NCBI GenBank assembly: GCA_019689695.1
Contig: JADGHA010000087.1
Coordinates: forward strand, 1-11,905
DNA length: 11,905 bases
DNA from: Micromonosporaceae bacterium
GTDB taxonomy: Bacteria > Actinomycetota > Actinomycetes > Mycobacteriales > Micromonosporaceae
Direction: 5' to 3'
The notes under the pieces are model-generated. The model saw only the letters and a list, made by a program, of their open reading frames with translations. It searched no databases and was not told the DNA's origin. Position numbers and translations under genes: made by a program. Shown in pieces: positions 1 through 6,238 of this stretch; the stretch's first letter is position 1, and every line of letters starts with the position of its first letter.

Positions 1-168
1 GTCCGCGGCCGCTGGCTGGTCGTCCTCGGCGCCATGACGTATCCGCTGTACCTGCTGCTGAGGTGCGCGCTGATGCGCGCCTCAGCCGGGCTCCGGCGGC
101 TCGCCGCACGCGCCCGGCCGCGGTCCAGGTACGACCCGCCGGCCCTGCGCGGCACTCCACCTGCGTAG
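1..168 (+). pseudogene. C-terminal fragment of an acyltransferase-3-like membrane protein, probably broken
   Basis: Frame 1 is open from the window edge to a TAG at 166-168 (55 codons). Its first residues contain the string LGAMTYPLYLLL, which resembles the conserved 'LGxxTYPLYLxH' transmembrane signature near the C-terminus of acyltransferase family 3 (OafA/YrhL-type) proteins. Those enzymes transfer acyl groups to surface or secreted sugars. The family normally continues with a His/Gln-rich turn and one or two more helices. Here the frame instead continues with R/A/P-rich sequence lacking hydrophobic segments, so the gene appears broken or recombined after about codon 20. The 5' part lies outside the window. 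The family call rests on one short motif. A true natural C-terminus cannot be excluded. Confidence 0.4.
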
Positions 169-239
169 GCGGACCCGCCGCACAGCCGACGCCACTGCCT
201 GCCCCACCAGCGCACCGCCTGTCCCGCCAGTGTCACCAC

Positions 240-267
240 CTGGCGGCTGTCGTACCTCCGAGATAAT
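240..267 (+). promoter_or_regulatory. Putative leaderless promoter of the fucosidase gene
   Basis: A GATAAT -10 hexamer lies at 262-267, exactly 7 nt before the ATG at 275. Transcription would therefore start at or next to the start codon. A weak -35 (CTGGCG, 240-245) sits 16 bp upstream. No Shine-Dalgarno sequence precedes the ATG, which agrees with a leaderless mRNA, a common arrangement in actinobacteria. The -10 is convincing and the -35 is not. Confidence 0.5.
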
Positions 268-274
268 GCCGGGC

Positions 275-1534
275 ATGGCGATGCAGCCCTGGTTTCCCGA
301 CGCCAAGCTCGGCATCTTCGTCCACTGGGGCATCTACGCCGTTGACGGGGTCGCGGAGTCGTGGTCGTTCTTCCTCGGCGACGTCTCGTACTCGGACTAC
401 ATGAAGCAGCTCGACGGGTTCACCGCCGACCGGTACGACCCGGACGCCTGGGCGGACCTGTTCCGCCGGGCCGGGGCAAGGTACGCCGTGCTCACCGCCA
501 AGCACCACGACGGTGTCGCGCTCTGGGACACCAGCGCCGGCGACCTCTCTGTGGCCAACCGGACCCCGGCCGGCCGCGACCTGGTCGGCCCGTACGTCGA
601 GGCGCTGCGCCGGCACGGGCTGCGGGTCGGCCTGTACTTCTCCCACCTGGACTGGTCGCATCCGGACTACGCCACGGTGCGACCGGCCAAAGTGGAGGGC
701 CTGGTGGACAACCGGTTCGCCGTGCCGCCGCCGGGCGCCGAGGACCCGGACCGCTGGGAACGGTTCCTGGCCTTCCACCGCGCGCAGATAGACGAGCTGC
801 TGGAGCGCTTCGCGCCGGACCTGCTGTGGTTCGACGGGCACTGGGAGCGGGACGAGCAGCAGTGGCGGTTCGCCGAGCTGCGCGAGCGGATCGCGGCCCG
901 CTCGCCGGCCACGGTCCTGAACGCGCGCCTGCTCGGCCACGGCGACTACGCCACGCCGGAGCAGGGCCTGCCGGTCGTCCCGCCGAGCGGGCCGTGGGAG
1001 CTGTGCCTGACCGTCAACGACTCGTGGGGTTACCGGCCCCACGACAACAACCACAAGTCGGTGCGCCAGCTGGTGCGGATCTTCGCGGAGGTGATCGGCG
1101 GCGGCGGCAACCTGCTGCTGGACATCGGCCCCCGCGCCGACGGCACCGTCCTGCCCGAGCAGGCCGAACGGCTGCTCGGCCTCGGCGGCTGGATCGACCG
1201 CCACCGGGACGCGGTCTACGGCACCGTCGCCGGCCTGCCGTGCGGCCACCACTACGGACCGTCCACCCTCTCCGCCGATCGGCGCACGCTGTACCTCATC
1301 TGCTTCGACGCGCCCCGCGAGTTCGTCGCCGTCCGCGGCCTGCGCACCCCGGTACGCCGGGCGGCCGTGGTCGGCTCCGGCGCCGAGCTGCCGCACCGGG
1401 TGGTGGGCGGCTTCGACGAGGTGCCCGGCGTGCTCTATGTGGCGGCACCCGCCGTGCCGGACGAGTACGCCACCGTGATAGCGCTGGAGCTCGACGGAGA
1501 GGTGGAGCTGTACCGAGGAACGGGACACGGCTGA
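275..1534 (+). CDS. Alpha-L-fucosidase, glycoside hydrolase family 29
   Basis: Retaining exo-hydrolase that should release alpha-linked L-fucose from oligosaccharides. The 419-residue product starts MAMQPWFPDAKLGIFVHWG. Visible GH29 landmarks are HWG at residues 17-19, the AKHHDG substrate-binding motif (His77, His78), and DLLWFDG with Asp187 as the predicted nucleophile. A later WE-x-C-x-T-x-N-x-SWGY segment places Glu242 as an acid/base candidate. A glycine-rich GGGNLLLDIGPRADG stretch and a C-terminal beta-rich tail follow. No signal peptide is visible, so the enzyme is probably cytoplasmic and acts on imported oligosaccharides. The start at 275 is chosen because the family motif begins soon after it and because a -10 hexamer ends 7 nt upstream; GTG 230, ATG 266 and ATG 281 are alternatives. 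A SIS isomerase gene follows on the same strand after 97 bp. Acid/base assignment varies across GH29, so Glu242 is tentative. Confidence 0.9.
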   Translation: MAMQPWFPDAKLGIFVHWGIYAVDGVAESWSFFLGDVSYSDYMKQLDGFTADRYDPDAWADLFRRAGARYAVLTAKHHDGVALWDTSAGDLSVANRTPAGRDLVGPYVEALRRHGLRVGLYFSHLDWSHPDYATVRPAKVEGLVDNRFAVPPPGAEDPDRWERFLAFHRAQIDELLERFAPDLLWFDGHWERDEQQWRFAELRERIAARSPATVLNARLLGHGDYATPEQGLPVVPPSGPWELCLTVNDSWGYRPHDNNHKSVRQLVRIFAEVIGGGGNLLLDIGPRADGTVLPEQAERLLGLGGWIDRHRDAVYGTVAGLPCGHHYGPSTLSADRRTLYLICFDAPREFVAVRGLRTPVRRAAVVGSGAELPHRVVGGFDEVPGVLYVAAPAVPDEYATVIALELDGEVELYRGTGHG

Positions 1535-1596
1535 GGCGCCACGCGGCCCCGTTGCCCCGTCCCACACCGGGCGATGCGCGTTTGGCGTCGTTGCCC

Positions 1597-1624
1597 TTGC
1601 AATTCGCGCACATTCGAGCATAAT
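1597..1624 (+). promoter_or_regulatory. Leaderless promoter of the SIS gene, with phased ATTCG repeats
   Basis: TTGCAA (1597-1602) and CATAAT (1619-1624) are separated by 16 bp and resemble a sigma-70-type promoter. The -10 ends exactly 7 nt before the ATG at 1632, and no ribosome binding site is present, so the transcript should begin at the start codon. The pentamer ATTCG occurs at 1602, 1612 and 1623, one helical turn apart, and could be an operator. The SIS gene thus has its own promoter and need not depend on readthrough from the fucosidase gene. Confidence 0.6.
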
Positions 1625-1631
1625 TCGGGCC

Positions 1632-2525
1632 ATGACCGCAACCGCCGACGAGGTCGCCAGCCAGCCCGACACCTGGCAGGCCGCGCTCGGCCGGGTCGCG
1701 GAGTTCCAGGCGCTCCTCGTCGCACCGGGGGAGCGGGTGCTGGCCATCGGCTGCGGCACGTCGGCGTTCGTCGCGCAGGCGTACGCGCGGCTGCGCGAGG
1801 GAGCCGGGTTCGGGGAGACCGACGCGGCGTACGCCTCCGAGATGCCGGCCGAGCGCAGGTACGACCGGGTCGTCGCGTTCACCCGGTCGGGCACCACCAC
1901 GGAGGTGCTCGCCGCCCTGCGCGAGCTGCCCTCCGGCACGCGCAAGGTGGTCGTCACCGCGGTGGCTGGCGAGGCGGCCGGTGACCTCGCCGACGATCGC
2001 GTGGTGTTCGACTTCGCCGACGAGGCGAGCGTGGTGCAGACCCGGTTCCCCACCAGCGTGCTGGTCGCCGTGCGCGCGGCGCTCGGCCTGCCGTACCGGC
2101 AGATCATCCACGATGGACAAGCCGCCCTGGCGGCGCCCCTGCCCGCGGACCCCGCCCGGTTCCGTCACTTCGTCTTCCTGGGCACCGGCTGGACGGTCGG
2201 GCTTGCCCACGAGGCGGCGCTGAAGGTGCGCGAGATGGCCCAGTCCTGGTCCGAGTCGTATCCGGCCATGGACTTCCGGCACGGCCCGGTCGCCGCGGTC
2301 ACCGCTGACAGCCTGGTCTGGCTGTTCGGGCAGGGGCCCGACGGCGTGGCCCGCACCGCCGCCGACGCCGGTGCCACCGTCTACCACGACCCGAAACTCG
2401 ACCCGCTCGCCCAACTGGTCCTCGTGCACCGGCTCGCTCTTGGGCTCGCCGCACACCGCGGCCTCGACCCCGACCGGCCGCGCCTGCTCACCAGGTCGGT
2501 CGTCCTGGAACCCAGTAGCCGCTGA
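1632..2525 (+). CDS. SIS-domain sugar-phosphate isomerase/deaminase (GlmS C-terminal/AgaS-like)
   Basis: The 297-residue product has two SIS (sugar isomerase) folds. The N-terminal EVASQPDTWQ segment is typical of GlmS-C/AgaS-like proteins. Next come the phosphosugar-binding elements GCGTS (40-44) and RSGTTTE (85-91). The second half carries EAALKVRE (from 194) and DFRHGP (214-219), the signature of the GlmS isomerase half. There is no glutamine amidotransferase domain, so this is not GlmS itself. Such stand-alone proteins isomerise or deaminate (amino)sugar phosphates, and the substrate here is not readable. Its position behind a fucosidase gene suggests a role in catabolism of imported glycans. 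Its -10 hexamer lies 7 nt before the ATG. The gene converges on the minus-strand substrate-binding protein, with an 80-bp gap. Confidence 0.85.
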   Translation: MTATADEVASQPDTWQAALGRVAEFQALLVAPGERVLAIGCGTSAFVAQAYARLREGAGFGETDAAYASEMPAERRYDRVVAFTRSGTTTEVLAALRELPSGTRKVVVTAVAGEAAGDLADDRVVFDFADEASVVQTRFPTSVLVAVRAALGLPYRQIIHDGQAALAAPLPADPARFRHFVFLGTGWTVGLAHEAALKVREMAQSWSESYPAMDFRHGPVAAVTADSLVWLFGQGPDGVARTAADAGATVYHDPKLDPLAQLVLVHRLALGLAAHRGLDPDRPRLLTRSVVLEPSSR

Positions 2526-2605
2526 CGGTCCGGGGCGGCTGCCTGCTCGGCCCTGCCGGATCCCGGCCGGCGGCCCACGGATCGAGTAGCCGGCGGCCGG
2601 GCCGG

Positions 2606-3775
2606 TCAGGAACGCGTGGTGACTGTCGTCCAGGTCTTGAGGACGGCCTGCACGGCCTGGGCGTCCGGGGCACCGGTGCCGTCACCGCCGGAGCCGCTGC
2701 CGCCGCCGGTGCCGGCCGACGGGGTCGCCGTGACGTCGGCGGGGGCGCCGCGCGGCGCGGCGAAGCCGGCGCCCGCGGTGCCGTCCGCGGCGCGCAGCCC
2801 GCATGCGGCCAGCGCCTGCCGGAACGCAGCGCCGGCGAGCACGTCGCCCAGCGCGTCGGCGGCCGCCACCTGGTCGGAGTTGAGGCCCGGCAGGGGCACG
2901 TACGGGTAGTCCAGCGGCGGCGGCTCCGGATCGAGGTAGAACGCGGCCAGGCGTACCGGCGGGCGTTTGGTGTTGTACGCGATCACCGCCTGCTCGGGCA
3001 GCGGCGCGACGGTCACCTTCGCCGAGGCCAGGGACGTCCGGTCGGCCTGCCTCGGGAACTTGTTCAGCAGGTCCTGCGGCACCGTCGAGTTGCCCACCGC
3101 CAGCGACCTGAGGACTGCCTCGGGGGTCCTCGCCGGGTCCGACACGGACTGCGCCGCCCGGGACAGGGCCAGCGCACCGGCCAGCCCGCCGGCGTCACGG
3201 CCGGGGTCGACGATCCCCGGGTGCAGCTGCGTGTTGGCGGTGATCACGTCCAGCACGTCCGGATAGGACAGCCGCCGGCCCGGCCAGCCCAGCTGCTTGG
3301 CGACCGGTTCCGGCATGGCGACCACGATCGCACTGCGGGCCAGTGAGGGACCGGTCGCCGCGACCACGCCGGCGGCGGCTGACTGGAGGCGGGTCAACCA
3401 CGTGGTCGAGTCGGGCACCCACACGTCCGGGAGGGGTACCCGTTCGCTGGCCTGGCCGAGGCCGGGGAGCGCGACACCGGCCCGGCCGGCGATCGCGGCG
3501 GCCACGTCGGCCGGGCTCGCCTCGGAGACGTCCACCGCAACGCATTTGCCCGCCACGGTGGCGCCGCCATCGACCCACCGCTGCGCGGTCTCCCGTATCG
3601 CTGGCGCTATGGGGGGCGCCGCGGTGACCGTCAGGTGCACCACCTCGGCGCAGCCGGAGCCGCTCGCGCGCAGGTAGCCGGCCCACCCCATGGCGGCGGC
3701 ACCAGCCAGCACCAGCGCTGCCGTGATGGCGCGCACTGGCCCTGGCACCCGGGACCGTCTGCGGTGGCGCGGCAC
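2606..3775 (-). pseudogene. Substrate-binding/VWA protein truncated before its VWA domain
   Basis: A GTG start at 3775 gives 389 residues: a basic N-terminus, one hydrophobic segment (about 14-35), then an extracytoplasmic periplasmic-binding-like region. Recognisable stretches include PDVWVPDSTTW, SAIVVAMPEPVAKQLGWP, IAYNTKRPP and YLDPEPPPLDYPYVPLPG. These fit my recollection of actinomycete 'substrate-binding and VWA domain-containing' proteins. Those run to roughly 550-600 residues, and after a Gly/Ala-rich linker continue TW-x-x-x-T...RMLAVIDVSGSM into a von Willebrand A domain. Here the linker (GTGGGSGSGG) and LKTWTTVTTRS are present, but a TGA (2608-2606) follows immediately and nothing VWA-like lies downstream. 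The whole C-terminal half is therefore missing. The remaining frame is clean, so a stable anchored binding domain may still be made. The family role is not established. The start is supported by family length; the RBS is weak. Confidence 0.65.
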
Positions 3776-3796
3776 AAGTCCATATCCTGCAACCGG

Positions 3797-3813
3797 CTGG
3801 TCGGCTTGACCAG
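3797..3813. promoter_or_regulatory. Small inverted repeat upstream of the truncated substrate-binding gene
   Basis: CTGGTC (3797-3802) and GACCAG (3808-3813) form a perfect 6-bp inverted repeat around 5 nt. It lies 22 bp upstream of the GTG at 3775 on the minus strand. It could be an operator or an mRNA hairpin. It is short and may be chance in such GC-rich DNA. Confidence 0.25.
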
Positions 3814-3872
3814 GTACGTTCGGGTGATGCCCGCGTGTCGGACGCCCGGCCGGGCCAGCGGGGAGCGAGGCG

Positions 3873-4280
3873 TCAGCCGAGGGGGGCCAGCAGCTGCTGG
3901 CACGCCTGCTCGCAGCGGCGGCACGCCTCGGCGCAGACCCGGCAGTGCTCGTGCATCGATGCGTGCCGCTCGCACTCGTCACCGCAGGACTTGCACGCTG
4001 TCGCGCAGGCCTTCAGCACGGCCCGGGTCAGGTTCGCGTCGAAGCCGGTGTGCCGGGACAGCACGCGTCCGGTCGTGTCGCAGATGTCCGCACAGTCGAG
4101 GTTCGCGCGTACGCAGCGGATCAGGTCGGCCACATCGGGCTCGCTCAGGCAGGCGTCCGCGCACGCGGTGCAGGCCTGGGAGCAGGTGAAGCACGCCTCG
4201 ATGCAGTCCGCGAGCGCCTGCCTGTCGACCCTGCCCAGAGCGGCCGGGTAGGTGTCCAGCATCGCGGTGGCTTGTGTCAT
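3873..4280 (-). CDS. Cysteine-rich four-helix-bundle copper-binding protein (DUF326/Csp-like)
   Basis: The 135-residue product holds 18 cysteines, mostly as C-x2-C and C-x3-C pairs one helical turn apart: CIEACFTCSQACTACADAC early, CADIC mid-protein, and CKSCGDEC plus CRVCAEACRRCEQAC late. Histidines occur near the third and fourth helices (RHASMHEH). This matches DUF326 four-helix bundles related to copper storage proteins, which line the bundle core with Cys thiolates that bind many Cu(I) ions. No signal peptide is visible, so cytosolic copper buffering or detoxification is likely. The ATG at 4280 follows a strong Shine-Dalgarno (GGAGGA, plus-strand 4283-4288). It looks intact although its flanks are gene remnants. 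No copper regulator or ATPase is adjacent, so how it is controlled cannot be read here. Confidence 0.85.
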   Translation of the reverse strand: MTQATAMLDTYPAALGRVDRQALADCIEACFTCSQACTACADACLSEPDVADLIRCVRANLDCADICDTTGRVLSRHTGFDANLTRAVLKACATACKSCGDECERHASMHEHCRVCAEACRRCEQACQQLLAPLG

Positions 4281-4362
4281 GGCTCCTCCTCGTCCGGGCC
4301 CCCGGGTCCGCGGGCCGGCTGAGGTCCTCGTACCCGCCGGTCGTGGCCCGGTAACGCCGGGC

Positions 4363-4495
4363 TCAGGCGGAGTCGCGGACGACCAGCTCGGTCGGCAGGA
4401 CCCGGGAGGATGCCGGCTCCCGGCGGATGAGCCGAAGCAGGACGTCCACCATGTCGCGCGCCACCCGCTCGAGCGGCTGGCGGATCGTGGTTGCC
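4363..4495 (-). pseudogene. C-terminal remnant of a LacI-family sugar regulator
   Basis: The last ~43 codons read TTIRQPLERVARDMVDVLLRLIRREPASSRVLPTELVVRDSA and stop at TGA 4365-4363. The segments TTIRQPLE, VDVLLRLI and PTELVVRDS match the C-terminal end of the effector-binding domain of LacI/GalR repressors. The helix-turn-helix and most of the sensor domain are absent. Upstream, at about 4490-4498, the sequence switches abruptly to the interior of a GH1 beta-glucosidase. The fragment cannot bind DNA. Before the deletion this regulator probably controlled the adjacent sugar operon (inference). Confidence 0.8.
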
Positions 4496-4716
4496 CGAGC
4501 GACGCCATCAGGTCGACGTCCTCCGGGTAGCGGTGGTAGTGGTCGCACGCCACCGCGCCGGTGTCGCCCCCGGCGATGGCGCCCGGTACGGCACAGAACG
4601 TGTCCCAGATGGACGGTCGGCGGCCGTCCTCGTCGACCGCCCCCTGCACCTGGTACGCCGCGGTCGCCGCCCCCCCACACGAAACCGTCCGGAAAGCGCG
4701 CTGCTGGTTGGCTCAC
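4496..4716 (-). pseudogene. N-terminal remnant of a GH1 beta-glucosidase, with a +1 frameshift
   Basis: A GTG at 4716, 3 nt after the permease stop and preceded by AAGGGA, starts MSQPAARFPDGFVWG, the classical GH1 N-terminus. The family then reads AATAAYQVQGA, but here a run of 7 Gs (plus-strand C7, 4670-4676) replaces the expected 6 and shifts the frame. In the other frame the protein continues faithfully: QGAVDEDGRRPSIWDTF, then CDHYHRYPEDVDLMASLG. GH1 homology ends after about 75 codons, well before the catalytic glutamates, and jumps into LacI sequence. The gene is therefore dead twice over, by frameshift and by deletion. The extra G could be a sequencing error; the deletion could not. 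Confidence 0.8.
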
Positions 4717-4719
4717 GTG

Positions 4720-4907
4720 TTATCCCTTCAGGCCGCCGCTGACCAGGTCCAGGCGCCAGTACCGCTGTAGCAGCAGGAACAGCGCGATGAGGGGGAGAAC
4801 GGACAGGAAAACGCCCATCACCACGAGCGAGTACAGCGCCGGCTGGCTGGTGCCCTGGTTGAGCATCGTGTAGAGCCCGGCCGTCATCGGGAAGCGCGTG
4901 TCGTCTG
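4720..4907 (-). pseudogene. C-terminal remnant of a carbohydrate ABC transporter permease (MalG-like)
   Basis: The final ~62 codons read DDTRFPMTAGLYTML, then a hydrophobic helix (ALYSLVVMGVFLSVLPLIAL), ending FLLLQRYWRLDLVSGGLKG with TAA at 4722-4720. This is the usual end of CUT1-family inner-membrane permeases of MalG type, whose last helix is followed by a QR-x-x-x-x-GL-x-x-GG-x-KG tail. The other transmembrane helices and the EAA loop that contacts the ATPase are missing. Upstream of about 4905 the frame stays open but no longer resembles a permease. It once preceded the GH1 gene in the same transcript. Confidence 0.8.
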
Positions 4908-5093
4908 GTCGTGACCCCGACGGCCGGGTGCCGGCATATCCCGCGCCGACCCGAGAGTCGAGGCATGATAGTTGTACGCGCAACCAAGTGGTTCGGGAGG
5001 CCCGATGGACCCGGAGGCGGCGACCGGGGCGGCCGTCGACCGGCGGCGAGCGATGCGGCCGGGTCGGCGACGGGCCGGCAGGGGGCGGTGCCG
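4906..5093. other. Junction region between the permease remnant and the oxidoreductase gene
   Basis: This stretch contains the breakpoint where permease homology stops, then a short AT-richer patch around 4964-4995. That patch includes GTTG and CAAC arms (4971-4974 and 4981-4984) spaced by 6 nt. I see no confident promoter. The patch is the most likely place for one serving the downstream gene. Confidence 0.3.
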
Positions 5094-5100
5094 ATGCTGA
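5005..5100 (+). CDS. Possible 31-residue upstream ORF overlapping the oxidoreductase start
   Basis: An ATG at 5005 preceded by GGGAGG (4995-5000) opens a 31-codon frame starting MDPEAATGAAVDRRRAM and ending in an Arg/Cys-rich tail (RGRCRC). Its TGA (5098-5100) falls just inside the next gene, whose ATG is at 5094, a 7-nt overlap. The arrangement would suit translational coupling or a leader peptide. Short open frames are common in DNA this GC-rich, and no known protein is recognised, so this is only a candidate. Confidence 0.25.
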   Translation: MDPEAATGAAVDRRRAMRPGRRRAGRGRCRC

Positions 5101-5729
5101 TCGAAGTGTGGTCGGACGTGGTGTGCCCGTGGTGCTACCTGGGCAAGCGGCGGCTGGAGCGGGCCATCGCCGGGTTCGGGCACAAGGCCGAGGTCGAGGT
5201 GGTCTGGCGCAGCTTCCAGCTCGACCCGTCCCACCCCAAGGGCGTGCGTCAGCCGGTCTACCAGGCGCTGGCGGCGAAGTTCGACAGCCCGGTCGACCAG
5301 GTGCGGGCGATGACCGAGCGGGTCAAGGGACTGGCCGCGCAGGAGGGGCTCGAGTACGACTTCGACCGCGCGCTGAGCGTGAACACCTTCGACGCGCACC
5401 GCATGACCCAGCTGGCGAAGGCGTACGGCCTGGGCGGTGAGATGCACGAGCGGTTGCTGCGCGCGCACCTGGTCGAGGGCGAGGCGGTCGACGACGCCGA
5501 CACGCTGGTCCGGCTGGGCGCCGAGGTCGGCGTGCCGGCCGGACAGGCGCGCCAGATGCTGGCCGGCGACGGGTACGCCGCCGAGGTCGCGGAGGACATC
5601 CGGGCGGCCCGCTCGCTCGGGGTGACCGGGGTGCCGTTCTTCGCCCTGGACCGGAAATACGGGATCGCCGGGGCCCAGCCGGTGGAGGCGTTCGTCGCCG
5701 CCCTGCGCACCGCCCACGCCGCCGCTTAG
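5094..5729 (+). CDS. DsbA-family oxidoreductase, FrnE-like
   Basis: The 211-residue product has a thioredoxin fold with an alpha-helical insertion, as in FrnE/DsbA_oxidored_2 proteins, and is close to their usual 210-240 residues. It begins MLIEVWSDVVCPWCYLGKRR, with the redox motif C11-P-W-C14, and has the cis-proline loop GVTGVPFF (Pro181) near the C-terminus. The middle helices include SVNTFDAHR, a characteristic FrnE segment. No signal peptide is present, so it should act in the cytoplasm as a thiol-disulfide oxidoreductase or isomerase; FrnE homologues have been linked to oxidative stress and polyketide biosynthesis. ATG 5094 is chosen over upstream in-frame starts because the fold begins immediately there and a purine-rich AGGGGG lies about 9 nt before it. 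Confidence 0.9.
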   Translation: MLIEVWSDVVCPWCYLGKRRLERAIAGFGHKAEVEVVWRSFQLDPSHPKGVRQPVYQALAAKFDSPVDQVRAMTERVKGLAAQEGLEYDFDRALSVNTFDAHRMTQLAKAYGLGGEMHERLLRAHLVEGEAVDDADTLVRLGAEVGVPAGQARQMLAGDGYAAEVAEDIRAARSLGVTGVPFFALDRKYGIAGAQPVEAFVAALRTAHAAA

Positions 5730-5814
5730 CGGCTCAACCGGTGGCGGGAGAAGCCTGAAGGCGGGTGACGCTCGCGTCGCTGCGCGAGGCGAGCCGGTCG
5801 AGGCCGGGGCCGGA

Positions 5815-5848
5815 TAGACTCGCGTGGTCTGGCCTACGGGCAGGGGGG
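5815..5848 (+). promoter_or_regulatory. Putative -10 element and ribosome binding site of the VOC gene
   Basis: TAGACT (5815-5820) fits the actinobacterial TANNNT -10 consensus and would give a leader of about 28 nt. A Shine-Dalgarno-like AGGGGGG (5842-5848) precedes the ATG at 5855. No good -35 is visible at the right distance. Confidence 0.35.
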
Positions 5849-5854
5849 ACGTTC

Positions 5855-6232
5855 ATGGCCGTCCGGCTCAACCACACCATCGTGTACGCCAGCGACCAGC
5901 GGCGCTCCGCCGAGCACCTGGCCCGGCTGTTGGGACTACCGGAGCCGGTCCGGTCCGGCCCGTTCCTCGAGGTGCGGGTCGCCAACGACGTCTCGCTGGA
6001 CTACCTCGAAAGCGCCGGGGAGATACAGCCGCAGCACTACGCGTTCCTGATCAGCGAGGAAGAGTTCGACGAGACCTTCGCGCGGATCCGGGCGGAGGGC
6101 CTGGCGTACTGGGCGGACCCGTACCACCGCCAGCCGGGCCAGATCAACACCAACGACGGCGGCCGCGGTCTCTACTGGTCGGATCCGGACGGACACAACA
6201 TGGAGGTCATCACGCGCCCGTACGGCGGGTGA
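5855..6232 (+). CDS. VOC-family (glyoxalase/dioxygenase-like) protein
   Basis: The 125-residue protein has the two beta-alpha-beta-beta-beta modules of the vicinal oxygen chelate superfamily. The first module starts LNHTIVYASD (His7); the second ends with the typical YWSDPDGHNMEVITRPY (Glu117). His7, His61 (QPQHYAFLI) and Glu117 are in the positions used to bind a divalent metal. The superfamily includes glyoxalase I, extradiol dioxygenases, and fosfomycin and bleomycin resistance proteins. Length suits a single-domain member, but the substrate cannot be told from sequence. The ATG follows AGGGGGG by 6 nt. The gene ends 6 bp from a convergent gene, leaving no room for a separate terminator. 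Confidence 0.85.
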   Translation: MAVRLNHTIVYASDQRRSAEHLARLLGLPEPVRSGPFLEVRVANDVSLDYLESAGEIQPQHYAFLISEEEFDETFARIRAEGLAYWADPYHRQPGQINTNDGGRGLYWSDPDGHNMEVITRPYGG

Positions 6233-6238
6233 GCCGGC

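Noticed and set aside
361..1623. A 420-codon plus-strand frame overlapping the fucosidase gene.
   Set aside because: Arg/Pro/Gly-rich out-of-frame shadow of a confidently identified GH29 enzyme.
233..2107. A 624-codon open frame on the minus strand opposite the fucosidase and isomerase genes.
   Set aside because: It is low-complexity Arg/Val/Ala sequence with no family motifs; long antisense frames arise automatically opposite high-GC codon usage.
2540..2605. Bidirectional terminator between the isomerase gene and the minus-strand remnant.
   Set aside because: GCCGGC-rich segments pair only imperfectly and no U-run follows; not distinguishable from background GC.
4363..4716. The 117-codon chimeric frame as a functional gene.
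   Set aside because: Its ends match two unrelated families and its centre is frameshifted GH1 sequence; it is a deletion scar.
4911..5093. Longer N-terminus for the FrnE-like protein.
   Set aside because: In-frame upstream residues are Gly/Arg/Pro-rich and unlike the family, which starts right at the thioredoxin strand after ATG 5094.
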